NCBI GenBank assembly: GCA_965250205.1
Contig: CBDFNK010000023.1
Span: 434,001-498,000, forward strand
Length of the DNA stretch: 64,000 bases
Source of the DNA: JAHZKN01 sp965250205
Lineage (GTDB): Bacteria; Pseudomonadota; Alphaproteobacteria; Rhizobiales; Hyphomicrobiaceae
Direction: 5' to 3'
Below the pieces are notes generated by a model that made no database searches, had not been told where the DNA came from, and saw nothing but the letters and a program-made list of their open reading frames with translations. A program made the position numbers and the translations under genes. Positions 49,595 to 59,518 of this stretch are shown piece after piece (position 1 is the stretch's first letter; each line of letters begins with the position of its first letter).

Positions 49595-52500
49595 ATGTCT
49601 GACGTTCAGGTCTTGAGAACCCCACTGTTCATCACCCAGGCCATGCGCCTGGTTTTGGGTTTCACACTGCTGGTGCTGCTCAGCGTGGTCGCGTTGGCTG
49701 AGCCTGCAAAGTTTATTCACAGTGGTATCGCAAAAGATGCAGCACGCTATGAAGTATTCATCAAAAAGCATTGGAAGCAGGGGGCAGCGCGTCCCGGCGT
49801 TTTAAGAATTCGGGCCAATCGGGTGTTGCATTCTGATCCACGTGCAGCCTCACGTGGGTTTGCGTCTGCTGTTGTCAAGGAAGACCGCAACCCTGCCAAT
49901 TGGCTCGGCCTCGCCCAGGCCCTGTTGGCGATCAAGCCAGACCCCTCCAACACATCAGAGCGGTATGATCTTCCGGTTAACGCGAGTGGTGCCGCATACC
50001 GTGCCTACCAACTGGCCATAAAAGACAAAGACAAAGCCGCTGCTTTGCATATCCTCGCCCAGGCTTTACAGCGCCGTGCCTACTGGCGGCCAGCTATTGA
50101 GGCGCTGAAAACATCACTGGCTTATGGTGAAGTTGCCGACGTGCGCAAATCCTTTGAGGAATTGCGCGCCCAACATGGTTTTCGCATGATGGACTATGCA
50201 ACCGAAAGCGATGTTGCAGAACCGCGCATTTGCGTTCGCTTTTCAGAATTACTGTCTCGCACTGTTGAAGACTTTTCAAAGTATGTTGCCATCAATGGCA
50301 AAGACCCAGAATCTCTCGCGGCCGAAAAGAAGCAACTTTGCTTTGGTTCAGTCAGCCATGGTGAGCGCTATCAAATTCAGGTTCGCGCTGGGCTGCCGTC
50401 TGATATTGGTGAGGTGCTGCCGAAAAAACTCGATCTAGCGATTTATGTGCCAGACCGAAAACCGTTTGTGAGCTTCACAGGTAAAGCCTATGTGCTGCCC
50501 GCACGTGGCCAGCAGGGCATTCCGCTTGTCAGCGTCAACACCAAGTCTGTCGATGTAAATGTTTATCGCGTTGGTGATCGCAGTTTGTCTTCGCAAATGG
50601 AAAGCGGGTCGTTAAATCGCCAGCTCTCAGGCTACGACCTTGATCAGCTGAAGAACCAGACCGGGTCTAAAATTTACAGCGGCAAGATGACTGTCGCCTC
50701 GAAGCTCAACCGAGAAGTGACAACGGCATTTCCCGTAACAGATGTGTTGGGCACGCTAAAACCTGGCGCTTATGTGATGACCGCTGCACCAACGGGGCGT
50801 CCACAAGAGCGTTGGCGCAATCTTCCAACCCAATGGTTCATTGTTTCAGATCTCGGTCTGACGGCATTTTCCGGTCATGATGGCGTCCATGCCTTTGTCC
50901 GCTCCCTCGCAGAGGCCATCACCGCCGGTGCAGTCGATGTCAAGCTCGTTGCGCGCAACAACGAAGTTCTTGGCACCGCGAAAACAAATGAACACGGCTA
51001 TGCACATTTTGAAGATCGTTTGACGCGTGGCGAGGGCGGCTTGGAGCCAGCGATCCTAGTGGCACAAAATGCAAGCGGCGAATATGCGTTCCTCGATTTG
51101 CGCGTCAATGCGTTTGATCTGTCAGACCGTGGCGTTAAAGGGCGCACGGCACCAGGACCCATTGATGGCTACCTTTACACAGAGCGAGGTGTTTATCGCC
51201 CGGGTGAAGAAGTCAACCTGACAGCGCTTGTGCGTGATGCGGCGGGTGTTGCAGCCTTGCTTCCTGTCACGCTTGCGATTTCACGTCCGGATGGTGTTGA
51301 ACATCAGCGTATCAGTTTGTCGGACGAAGCCCTTGGTGGGCGTGCCCATGCCCTATGGCTGAGTGATGCGGCGATGACCGGCACATGGCGCGCCAAAATT
51401 TTCATCGACCCAAAAGCAAAACCGATCGCACAGGCCTCGTTCCTGGTTGAAGATTTTCAACCCGAACGTCTGGAGCTGACATTGGACGCGGGCAAGGCGC
51501 GTTTAGCGCCAGGACGTGCACAAGATATCGATGTTGCAGGGCGCTATCTCTATGGGCCGCCTGCCGCTGGCCTGACCATGGAAGGCGAAGTCATTGTGCG
51601 CCCGTCCAAAACGGGTCTTGCAGGGTTTGCTGGCTATCAATTCGGGCTTGTCGATGCACCGATTACGCAGGTTAGAAAAGCGCTCGATGGTTTGGCGCAA
51701 ACAGGTGCTGATGGCCTTGCCAAGGTGCGCATCACGCTGCCTAAGATTCCCAAAACTGCGCGCCCTCTCGAAGCCAAAGTATTGTTACGCCTGCGTGAGC
51801 CTGGTGGGCGTACGATTGAGCGTGGCACCGTGCTGCCGGTGGACCCTGGCACACCACGTATCGGCCTAAAGCCTCTGTTTGAAACGAGCGGGTTGCCAGA
51901 GAACAGCACGGCAGAATTCAATGTCGTTGTGGTTGATGGAGCGAATGCTGCCAAGGCCGAAGCCGGAGTGCGCTGGGAGTTATTTAAGCTTGAGACCAGT
52001 TGGCAATGGTACAATTCCAACGGTCAATGGATGTATGAACCGCAAACTATCACCCGCAAAGTGTCTGATGGTAGGCTTGATGTTGGTGTGGACGGTCCAG
52101 AAAAAATATCTGCGCCGGTGCGCTATGGGCGCTATCGCCTGACCGTGACCTCGGCGGATAAGCGCCAAATGGCTAGCAATCTTCTGTTTAATGCGGGTTG
52201 GTACACGTCGGGTAAATCATCAGACAGCCCTGAATTGCTTGATGTGGCGCTTGATAAGGAGAGCTACGGCGTCGGCGAAACGGCCAAATTCCGCATAGCT
52301 TCGCGCCATGGAGGCAAAGCTATGCTCGCTGTGATCGGTGGCGGGTTGCATACCATGAAACAGGTCTCCGTCGTTAAAGGTGACAATTCATTTGATATCA
52401 TCGTTGGCGCGGATTGGGGGCCGGGCGCTTATGCAACGGCGATGCTTTACCGACCTATGGATGAGAACGCCAAGCGCATGCCAAGTCGTTCCGTTGGCAT

Positions 52501-54937
52501 CAAGTGGTTGGGTATCGATCAAAAACCACGCACGTTAACCGTGGCTTTGTCTGCACCTCAAAAAATCAAATCGGCGACAACACTTGATGTACCGATTGAA
52601 ATTTCTGGGTTGGCAAAGGGTGATAAAGCCTATGTCACGGTTGCTGCCGTTGATGTTGGTATTTTAAATGTCACCGGCTTTAAATCGCCGCAGCCAGAAG
52701 CGCACTTCTATGCCCAACAGCGACTTGCGATGGAGATCCGCGACCTTTATGGCCGATTGATTGACGGTATGCGCGCTGAACGTGGTGCGATGCGTTCAGG
52801 TGGTGATGGCGGATCGGCAATGAATACGGCTGGCGCGCCGCCTGTCGAAAGAACGATCGCCTACTACTCTGGTATTGTTTCTGTTAACAGCGATGGCAAA
52901 GCCAAAGTGTCGTTTAAGCTGCCCGATTTTAATGGCACTGTACGGGTGATGGCGGTTGCATGGACACGTGATAAGCTCGGCAGCGCCAGCCAAAACGTGA
53001 TTGTGCGTGATGCCATTGCATTGACGGCGTCCGGTCCTCGTTTCTTGACGTTGGGCGACAAAGCCACGGTTGAGATGAGTATCCACAATGTGGAAGGGCC
53101 AGATGGCGTCTACACAATGACGGTCAATGTGGCCGGTGATCCACTGGCCGTGCCTGTTGTCGCCGCCTCCCAACTGGAAAAGCGTGACTTAAAACTCAAT
53201 CCCCAACAGCGTGTGCTTGAAGCCTTCACGATCGCGCCTAAGGACGTTGGCCTGCACACCTACACAGTTAGAGTGCAAGGGCTGGATGGCATTGATGTCG
53301 CGCGCGAGCTGACGTTTGACGTCAAACCACCTTCGCAAGACATTAAACGCACCACCGTGAGCAGTGTAGCAGGCAACGGTGGTACGCTGACGCTTGGTGC
53401 GGATCTCGTGAAAGACATGATCGCGGCAGAGACGACGGTCAATGTCAGTGTTGGGCCGACCGCGCGTCTCGATGTGCCTGCCCTTCTCACCGCACTTGAT
53501 CGCTACCCTTACGGATGCGCAGAACAAACCATCTCACGGGCCCTGCCGCTACTGTACGTCAACAATCTGTCGCGTGATCTCGGGATTGCCAAAGACAAGC
53601 AACTCAAAGTGCGCATTCAAAAAGCTATCGATCGTGTCTTTGAGATGCAAAATGCATCTGGCTCATTCGGCGTTTGGGGCCCGGGTAGTGCCGATTTATG
53701 GCTCACCGGTTACATCATGGACTTTATGACCCGCGCCAAGGAGCAAGGTTTTAAGGTCAAGCAAACCGGGTTCAGGTTAGCGTTAGACCGATTGCAGAAC
53801 TTTGTTGTCAACGCATCGGACTTTAAAAAAGGTGGTGAATCGCGCGCCTATGCGCTCTATGTCCTGGCACGTAACGCACGCGCCCCGATTGGCGAGTTGC
53901 GCTACTATGCGGATGCGCGCATCAATCGTTTTGCAACCCCTCTGGCACGGGCCCAAATTGGTGCAGCTCTGGCTATGATGGGAGATGTTAAGCGGGCAGG
54001 ACAGGCATTTGCCTCAGCACAGGCGTCGTTCGACATTGCTGCGGCCGCTAACGCACGAAGTGATTACGGTTCTTCATTGCGTGATGGCGCGGCCCTTGTG
54101 ACCTTGGCCGCAGAATCGCGGACCTCGCAGATCTCGACGCCAGACTTGATGGACGTGATTGCGACTGCGTATCAGAGGCGCACACACACCTCGACGCAAG
54201 AACAGGCGTGGTTACTGCTTGCAGCACATGCTTTGTCGGATCAGATCAAGTCCGCAAAAATAGCCATTGATGGCGCGCCTGTAAAAGGCCCGTTACAGCG
54301 GGTGATCAAAGCGTCTGATCTGTCGCGGGATGTGGTTATTACCAACAATGGGCCTGAGCGTGTTGATGCTGTTGTCTCCGTGATCGGCGTTTCGTTGGAG
54401 CCGCAGCCAGCAGCTGGGAAAGGTTTCAAGATCAAGCGCAGTTACTACACACTGGATGGCGAGAAGCTTGAATTTGCGAGTCGCGCGGGTGGCACCAGTA
54501 CCGTCAAGCAAAATGACCGGCTTGTTGTTGTGGTCAAAATCGAAAGTGATGAGGCTAAGGGCAATATCCTGTTGGCAGACCGTTTGCCAGCCGGGCTTCA
54601 GATTGAAAACCCGCGCTTGGTGGATGGTGGCGATGTGCAAAGTCTCAACTGGCTGAAGACACCATTGCGACCCAACCACACCGCGTTTCGTGATGATCGG
54701 TTGGTTGCTGCTTTCAATCTGGCTAACTTGCCAAAGCCAAACAATCAGTCATCTGGTGCGCACGACCCGCAGGCGGCGCCCGAAGGGCCCGTAGCGACTG
54801 TTTCGGTCGCCTACATCGTGCGTGCGGTAACGCCCGGTGAATTTGTTCACCCGGCAGCGTCCGTGGAAGATATGTATCGACCAGAGCGGTATGCGCGCAC
54901 GGCTGCAGGAACATTAAAAGTTGAACGCGTCAACTAG
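49595..54937 (+). CDS. Bacterial alpha-2-macroglobulin (protease trap), thioester type
   Basis: A 1780-aa exported protein with a signal segment (VLGFTLLVLLSVVALA, ~20-36). It has the long multi-domain beta-sandwich architecture of bacterial alpha-2-macroglobulins (YfhM type). The MG2-like segment DGYLYTERGVYRPGEEVNL near residue 525 is diagnostic. The thioester motif is GCAEQ, with Cys1308 and Gln1311. The complement-like alpha/alpha barrel follows (to about 1560). It entraps proteases in the periplasm, and the thioester links covalently to them. No lipobox is visible, unlike E. coli YfhM. pbpC starts 10 bp after its stop, the known functional pairing for cell-wall repair and defence. Confidence 0.93.
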   Translation: MSDVQVLRTPLFITQAMRLVLGFTLLVLLSVVALAEPAKFIHSGIAKDAARYEVFIKKHWKQGAARPGVLRIRANRVLHSDPRAASRGFASAVVKEDRNPANWLGLAQALLAIKPDPSNTSERYDLPVNASGAAYRAYQLAIKDKDKAAALHILAQALQRRAYWRPAIEALKTSLAYGEVADVRKSFEELRAQHGFRMMDYATESDVAEPRICVRFSELLSRTVEDFSKYVAINGKDPESLAAEKKQLCFGSVSHGERYQIQVRAGLPSDIGEVLPKKLDLAIYVPDRKPFVSFTGKAYVLPARGQQGIPLVSVNTKSVDVNVYRVGDRSLSSQMESGSLNRQLSGYDLDQLKNQTGSKIYSGKMTVASKLNREVTTAFPVTDVLGTLKPGAYVMTAAPTGRPQERWRNLPTQWFIVSDLGLTAFSGHDGVHAFVRSLAEAITAGAVDVKLVARNNEVLGTAKTNEHGYAHFEDRLTRGEGGLEPAILVAQNASGEYAFLDLRVNAFDLSDRGVKGRTAPGPIDGYLYTERGVYRPGEEVNLTALVRDAAGVAALLPVTLAISRPDGVEHQRISLSDEALGGRAHALWLSDAAMTGTWRAKIFIDPKAKPIAQASFLVEDFQPERLELTLDAGKARLAPGRAQDIDVAGRYLYGPPAAGLTMEGEVIVRPSKTGLAGFAGYQFGLVDAPITQVRKALDGLAQTGADGLAKVRITLPKIPKTARPLEAKVLLRLREPGGRTIERGTVLPVDPGTPRIGLKPLFETSGLPENSTAEFNVVVVDGANAAKAEAGVRWELFKLETSWQWYNSNGQWMYEPQTITRKVSDGRLDVGVDGPEKISAPVRYGRYRLTVTSADKRQMASNLLFNAGWYTSGKSSDSPELLDVALDKESYGVGETAKFRIASRHGGKAMLAVIGGGLHTMKQVSVVKGDNSFDIIVGADWGPGAYATAMLYRPMDENAKRMPSRSVGIKWLGIDQKPRTLTVALSAPQKIKSATTLDVPIEISGLAKGDKAYVTVAAVDVGILNVTGFKSPQPEAHFYAQQRLAMEIRDLYGRLIDGMRAERGAMRSGGDGGSAMNTAGAPPVERTIAYYSGIVSVNSDGKAKVSFKLPDFNGTVRVMAVAWTRDKLGSASQNVIVRDAIALTASGPRFLTLGDKATVEMSIHNVEGPDGVYTMTVNVAGDPLAVPVVAASQLEKRDLKLNPQQRVLEAFTIAPKDVGLHTYTVRVQGLDGIDVARELTFDVKPPSQDIKRTTVSSVAGNGGTLTLGADLVKDMIAAETTVNVSVGPTARLDVPALLTALDRYPYGCAEQTISRALPLLYVNNLSRDLGIAKDKQLKVRIQKAIDRVFEMQNASGSFGVWGPGSADLWLTGYIMDFMTRAKEQGFKVKQTGFRLALDRLQNFVVNASDFKKGGESRAYALYVLARNARAPIGELRYYADARINRFATPLARAQIGAALAMMGDVKRAGQAFASAQASFDIAAAANARSDYGSSLRDGAALVTLAAESRTSQISTPDLMDVIATAYQRRTHTSTQEQAWLLLAAHALSDQIKSAKIAIDGAPVKGPLQRVIKASDLSRDVVITNNGPERVDAVVSVIGVSLEPQPAAGKGFKIKRSYYTLDGEKLEFASRAGGTSTVKQNDRLVVVVKIESDEAKGNILLADRLPAGLQIENPRLVDGGDVQSLNWLKTPLRPNHTAFRDDRLVAAFNLANLPKPNNQSSGAHDPQAAPEGPVATVSVAYIVRAVTPGEFVHPAASVEDMYRPERYARTAAGTLKVERVN

Positions 54938-54947
54938 GGCAAACGCC

Positions 54948-57137
54948 ATGACATGCACGTGTCCAAAAATTAAGATGCGTTGGCCCACCCGGATTACTGA
55001 AGACGGCTTACTGGTGGGCAAGCGGGCCTTGCGTTGGCTTTCGCTGGCTGTGCTTGCAAGCGTTGGTCTGACAGCCGGGATCGTCTCTGGGCTCGTGGCG
55101 GGCAAAACGCAACTTGGGCCGATAGATCTTTCTGAAAGCAAAGACCTCTCCACCGTTGTGCTTGATCGTAATGCGAAACTGTTACGCGCGTTTACAACTC
55201 AAGAAGGGCGTTGGCGCTTGCCGGTCACGGTTAATGATGTTGACCCGCGCTATCTGTCATTGTTGTTCGCCTTTGAGGATCGTCGGTTCTATGCGCATTC
55301 AGGTGTAGACGCGCGTGCCGTTCTGCGCGCGGTGTTACAGACCCTTAAACATGGTCGCCTTATTTCAGGTGCCTCGACGCTGACCATGCAAGCCGCGCGC
55401 CTCGTTGAGCGGCGACACGAGCGATCCCTGGCACGCAAATTGCGCCAGGTGGTTCGAGCCCTGCAGCTCGAGGGCCGTCTCAGTAAGCGGGAAATCCTAG
55501 ACCTCTACCTGCGCCTGGCACCATTTGGTGGCAACATTGAAGGTGCCCGTGCGGCAACGCTTGCCTACTTCGGCAAAGAACCAAAGCATTTGTCTTTGGG
55601 GCAGGCGGCCCTTCTCGTAGCGTTGCCCCAATCTCCGGAAAGTCGCAGGCCAGATCGCCATCCAACGCGTGCAAAGCGTGCTCGCAATCGTGTGTTAGAC
55701 GTTGCGCTTAAAGCAGGTGTCATTACCAAAGCTGAAGCGGACAGGGCCAAGCTCGAACCGGTTCCAACCAAGCGCAAAGCGTTCCCCATGCTGGCACCGC
55801 ATCTTGCTGAACAAGAGGTGGCGCGGTTTGGCTCTCGTCAGCTCCATAAGACGACGCTTCTGCGCGACAAGCAGCAGGCATTGCAGCGCTTACTTCGCGA
55901 GCAAACGCGCCTCATGGGCGACAAGCTGTCTTCGGCCTTGCTGGCAATTGAAAACAAAACCGGCAATGTTGTGGCCTACGTTGGGGCATCGGATTATCTC
56001 AATAGCGCACGCAAAGGCAGTATCGACATGGTGCAAGCGGTGCGTTCGCCGGGTTCAACGTTAAAGCCCATTATCTATGGCCTTGGTTTTGAAGTTGGTC
56101 TTGCCCACCCTGAAACCTTGATCGAGGACCGCCGCGTTCAATTTGGAAATTACAGCCCAGAAAATTTTGATAATCGTTTTCATGGTGCCGTTTCCATCCG
56201 CGAAGCGCTTGGCCAGTCACTCAATATTCCAGCCGTTAAGATGCTCAATGAAGTTGGGCCTGTGAAATTCGTCGAACGCCTAACAGCGTTTGATGTGATG
56301 ACAAAACTTCCGGACCGCGCTAAACCCTCGCTTGCCGTTGCGCTCGGCGGCATTGGCATGCGAATGGTGGATTTGGTTTCAGTTTATTCAGCGCTTGCAC
56401 GTGGTGGCCGACCAGCAGTTATCAATTGGCGCAGACCTTACAAAGTGGCGACGGCGAAGACAAAGAACGCAGATAAGAAGAATGCGCGGTCAGTGAAAAA
56501 ATCACATTTGTTATCGCCCATTGCCAGTTGGTATGTGACAGATATTTTACGTGACGCACCCGTTCCCAAAAACGTCAAGGCAGGCCGCATTGCTTACAAA
56601 ACCGGTACGTCTTACGGTTATCGTGACGCTTGGGCGGTTGGCTATGATGGCGATTATACAATTGCGGTTTGGGTCGGCCGTCCCGATGCAACTTCAACGC
56701 CGGGGTTGATCGGTCGCACGGCTGCCGCCCCCATTCTGTTTGATGCGTTTGCACGCCTTCGGGCAAAAGCTGCACCCTTGCAGAAAAGACCTTCAGGTGC
56801 GCTGCATGTGACAGGTGCAGACTTGCCACCGCCGCTTAAAAGATTTCGCAGTGATCAGGCGGTGCAGGCACAGGGGCCGTTTGACGTGCAGGCGGTTGAA
56901 ATTTCATTCCCACCTGACAGGTCAGAATTAGATGTCGCAGAGCGCGCCGGTGAACCGTTAGTGCTGAAAGCAAGAGGTGGCACCTTGCCGCTGACTTGGC
57001 TCGTTGATGGTAAACCGATTGAATCACCTGCGCACCGACGCACCGCGTTTTGGACGCCCGATGGCAATGGCTTCGTCAACCTGTCGGTGGTCGATGCAGA
57101 CGGCGAAGCGGCACGCGTTCATGTGCGCCTGAAGTAG
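54948..57137 (+). CDS. pbpC: Penicillin-binding protein 1C
   Basis: A 729-aa bifunctional peptidoglycan synthase. A membrane anchor (ALRWLSLAVLASVGLTAGIVSG) precedes the transglycosylase domain (FEDRRFYAHSGVD, GASTLTMQAARL, RKLRQVVRALQLE). The transpeptidase domain carries SPGSTLKP (active Ser), SLNIPAVKML and KTGTSYGYRDAWAVGY. The C-terminal ~90 residues form the PbpC-specific C-terminal domain (FPPDRSELDVAERAGEP, PLTWLVDGKPI). ATG at 54948 with AGGG upstream is preferred over the TTG at 54921 that would overlap the preceding gene. It is co-transcribed with the alpha-2-macroglobulin gene. Confidence 0.95.
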   Translation: MTCTCPKIKMRWPTRITEDGLLVGKRALRWLSLAVLASVGLTAGIVSGLVAGKTQLGPIDLSESKDLSTVVLDRNAKLLRAFTTQEGRWRLPVTVNDVDPRYLSLLFAFEDRRFYAHSGVDARAVLRAVLQTLKHGRLISGASTLTMQAARLVERRHERSLARKLRQVVRALQLEGRLSKREILDLYLRLAPFGGNIEGARAATLAYFGKEPKHLSLGQAALLVALPQSPESRRPDRHPTRAKRARNRVLDVALKAGVITKAEADRAKLEPVPTKRKAFPMLAPHLAEQEVARFGSRQLHKTTLLRDKQQALQRLLREQTRLMGDKLSSALLAIENKTGNVVAYVGASDYLNSARKGSIDMVQAVRSPGSTLKPIIYGLGFEVGLAHPETLIEDRRVQFGNYSPENFDNRFHGAVSIREALGQSLNIPAVKMLNEVGPVKFVERLTAFDVMTKLPDRAKPSLAVALGGIGMRMVDLVSVYSALARGGRPAVINWRRPYKVATAKTKNADKKNARSVKKSHLLSPIASWYVTDILRDAPVPKNVKAGRIAYKTGTSYGYRDAWAVGYDGDYTIAVWVGRPDATSTPGLIGRTAAAPILFDAFARLRAKAAPLQKRPSGALHVTGADLPPPLKRFRSDQAVQAQGPFDVQAVEISFPPDRSELDVAERAGEPLVLKARGGTLPLTWLVDGKPIESPAHRRTAFWTPDGNGFVNLSVVDADGEAARVHVRLK

Positions 57138-57141
57138 GGCG

Positions 57142-57193
57142 TAGATCAAACTGCTTTAAATCGGTATCGGTTTAATGCAGTTAATGTGATCTA
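57142..57193. repeat. Palindrome related to the one at 6539-6580
   Basis: TAGATCA...TGATCTA ends enclose CTGC(t)TTAAA, the loop CGGTATCG and TTTAATGCAG. The central GTAT and the CTGC/GCAG arms match the 6539-6580 palindrome. It lies 4 bp after the pbpC stop and may end that transcript. Confidence 0.75.
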
Positions 57194-57204
57194 TTCTAAA
57201 GTGA

Positions 57205-57246
57205 TAGAGCATCTTATCTGCGTTTGACCAAATGCAGGATGCTCTA
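57205..57246. repeat. TAGAGCATC hairpin
   Basis: TAGAGCATC pairs with GATGCTCTA, then CTGC with GCAG and TTT with AAA, leaving a 4-nt bulge. It shares the TAGAGC...GCTCTA ends of the other short hairpins of the window and is followed by CTAG. Confidence 0.8.
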
Positions 57247-57329
57247 GCGGCAAATCAACCCGGTGCAACCGCTGTGGGCTTGCGCTACAAAACGTCCTCA
57301 TATGAGTCACCATAGTGGGCGCCGCAATA

Positions 57330-58439
57330 ATGTCGTACCTTCAAAATTTACTGCATGGCTGTTTCAGCCATAGTCGCGTCTTGAGTGCTGTGCGTATTGC
57401 GGTAGTGTTTTTGCTCGGCCTATCCGTCGGTGGACACATAGCGCGTGCCGAGGTGCAAGCCTTGCCAAAACTTGCAGCAGCCAAAACTGGTGTCTCTGTT
57501 TCCGGCATCTCGTCAGGTGCCTATATGGCCGGGCAGTTTCAAATTGCGCATAGCAAGAAAGTGTCGGGCGCTGCGATCATCGCAGGCGGGCCCTATGGTT
57601 GCTCCAGAAGCGCGTTTTCGGCATTTACGTTCGGTTTTGGTCGTCAATTTATGAATCTGTCCAAGGCTGTTAGTGGCTGTATGCTGAACCTCTATGCTAT
57701 TTGGGGCGTGCCAAATCCTAAGACGCTCGCGCGACAGGCAGAACTGATTGCTGAAAACCAAAAAATTGATCCCTTGTCTTTTGTTCATCCAGACAAAGTC
57801 TATCTCTTCTCTGGTAAGAGCGACCGAACCGTTGTTCCAGCGATCGTGCGGGCGGCTGAAAAATTTTACATCAAACTGGGTGTTCCTGCGGCCAATATAA
57901 AAAGGGTCATGAAATATCCTGCAGGCCACGGCTTTGTAACTGAAAACGAAGGTGGATCGTGTCAGTTGTCCGCGAAACCCTTTGTTGTTGATTGCGATTA
58001 TGATCAGGCTGGTGATCTGTTGGGCCATATTTATGGCACCCTGCAGCCGCGATCAGTTGAACCGTCAGGACGTTACATTACGTTTGATCAAAAACCGTTT
58101 ACGGACGGGATTGATGTCCATGGGCTGAGTGATGAAGGCATTGCATATATTCCAACTGAGTGTCAGTCCCAGGCCGATTGTCGAGTGCACGTTGCTTTTC
58201 ACGGTTGTGGTCAAAATAAAGCTCAGGTTGGGCGCGCCTTCGTTGAAGGCAGTGGATTTGACCGCTGGGCAGACACCAATCGCCTGATCGTTTTATTCCC
58301 ACAAGTGCAGTCAGCGACTGGCAACCTCCAAGCGTGCTGGGACTGGTGGGGCTATACGGGTGACAATTTCTTGACCCGGAACGGCGCTCAACTTCAAATT
58401 GTCAATCGCATGCTGGAACACCTGAGTGGTGCACCCTAG
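57330..58439 (+). CDS. Extracytoplasmic PHB depolymerase-family esterase
   Basis: About 369 aa with a signal peptide (VRIAVVFLLGLSVGGHIARA). The alpha/beta hydrolase nucleophile elbow is VSGISSGAYMAGQFQIAH (GxSxG, Ser in GISSG, ~residue 60). Later parts are YLFSGKSDRTVVP with the probable acid Asp, YPAGHGFVTENEGGSC with a His, and HGCGQNKAQVG. The arrangement resembles the periplasmic PHB depolymerase of Rhodospirillum rubrum and related esterases. Several cysteines fit an oxidising compartment. ATG 57330 is chosen over GTG 57315, without a decisive ribosome binding site. It is a second, unrelated PHA depolymerase family in this window. Confidence 0.82.
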   Translation: MSYLQNLLHGCFSHSRVLSAVRIAVVFLLGLSVGGHIARAEVQALPKLAAAKTGVSVSGISSGAYMAGQFQIAHSKKVSGAAIIAGGPYGCSRSAFSAFTFGFGRQFMNLSKAVSGCMLNLYAIWGVPNPKTLARQAELIAENQKIDPLSFVHPDKVYLFSGKSDRTVVPAIVRAAEKFYIKLGVPAANIKRVMKYPAGHGFVTENEGGSCQLSAKPFVVDCDYDQAGDLLGHIYGTLQPRSVEPSGRYITFDQKPFTDGIDVHGLSDEGIAYIPTECQSQADCRVHVAFHGCGQNKAQVGRAFVEGSGFDRWADTNRLIVLFPQVQSATGNLQACWDWWGYTGDNFLTRNGAQLQIVNRMLEHLSGAP

Positions 58440-58481
58440 AATTTTGCGACTGCAAAGAGCCATAAGGAAAAAGTCGACCCG

Positions 58482-59468
58482 ATGACAGCCACAGCAAAAC
58501 AGATCCGATATTTTGTCCCGTCATGGCTGCGCCGTCGTGGCGAGACAAAGACGTCGCGCACACCATTGCGCACGATAGAGGGCATTCTTGCATTGCTTGT
58601 GGTCGCAGCGGGCTTTGTAATGTGGGCGCAACCTGATGATGCCCTTGATGAAGGTCTGGCGCAGTCAGGGCCGAATAAAACCCGCTCTGGGTTTTCAACT
58701 GACTACAATTTATCAGACACGGGCGAGGTGATTTTTTCTGCCTACACCGGTGTGCCCTACACGTATCCCAGTGATGTGACCTTCAAGGCGCCGGGCAAGC
58801 ATGACTTCACAGCGCGAGATGTGGAATGGATTGGCGAACCGTTTGATAATCCCATTTACTATGGCATTCGCATTGCGCGTTGGGCACGGTCAGCGCGCAG
58901 TGGCTGGATGGTTGATTTCACCCACTCCAAGGCGATTGGTGAGCGCTCGCAGACGCTCAATCTTGACGGCATTCTGGACGGCAAGCCCGCACCTCAAGGC
59001 AAAAACATCAAAGAGGTGTTCAACAAGCTTGAGGCTTCACATGGCCACAACATGCTAACGCTCAATGGCCTGTTGCGTCTGCCGTCTTGGGGTATGCGCA
59101 TGCACCCATATGTGGGGCTTGGCGCAGGTGTATCATTGCCGCACTCAGAAGTTCATTTCGTGGGCAATAAAAAGCGCACCTATGAATACCAATATACCGG
59201 ACCCGTGGCGCAAGGGCTTTTCGGGTTGGAATTTCGTTTCGCCCGCACCTCGTATTTTTTGGAATACAAGTTTTCGTTTGCGCCATATGACATGCCGCTT
59301 TCAGAACGCGATGGCACGCTGTTGATTTTTGACCTTTGGAATCAGGCGCAAAATTGGTGGCAAGGAAAAGAACCACCTGGCGGGCGCTTAACGACCACCT
59401 TTGCCAGCCATCAGGTTATTGGCGGGCTCGGTGTGCGGATCGTTCCAACTCCGGTAGCGGCACCTTAG
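58482..59468 (+). CDS. Outer-membrane beta-barrel protein, lipid A oxidase (LpxQ)-like
   Basis: A 328-aa protein with a membrane or signal segment at residues ~33-50 (GILALLVVAAGFVMWA). The barrel part (~75-325) has alternating strands with landmarks of the LpxQ-type family: VIFSAYTGVPYTYPSDV, DVEWIGEPFDNPIYYGIRIARW, WMVDFTHSKAIG, HPYVGLGAGVSLPHSEV, YEYQYTGPVAQGLFGLEFRF and YFLEYKFSFAPYDM. LpxQ converts the lipid A proximal glucosamine to 2-aminogluconate in Rhizobium; whether this protein does so is not certain. An unusually long N-terminal region precedes the first segment. Its TAG stop (59466-59468) is the start of a TAGATC hairpin. Confidence 0.72.
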   Translation: MTATAKQIRYFVPSWLRRRGETKTSRTPLRTIEGILALLVVAAGFVMWAQPDDALDEGLAQSGPNKTRSGFSTDYNLSDTGEVIFSAYTGVPYTYPSDVTFKAPGKHDFTARDVEWIGEPFDNPIYYGIRIARWARSARSGWMVDFTHSKAIGERSQTLNLDGILDGKPAPQGKNIKEVFNKLEASHGHNMLTLNGLLRLPSWGMRMHPYVGLGAGVSLPHSEVHFVGNKKRTYEYQYTGPVAQGLFGLEFRFARTSYFLEYKFSFAPYDMPLSERDGTLLIFDLWNQAQNWWQGKEPPGGRLTTTFASHQVIGGLGVRIVPTPVAAP

Positions 59469-59506
59469 ATCATGTTTACATTTCATGTATGCACAAACAC
59501 GATCTA
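59466..59506. repeat. TAGATC...GATCTA hairpin at a stop codon
   Basis: TAGATCATGTTT and AAACACGATCTA pair (one mismatch) with a loop of about 17 bases. The first TAG is the stop codon of the LpxQ-like gene. A piece of the same sequence (tagatcatgtt) follows family A copy 5 at 49149. Confidence 0.75.
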
Positions 59507-59518
59507 AACTATTGATTT

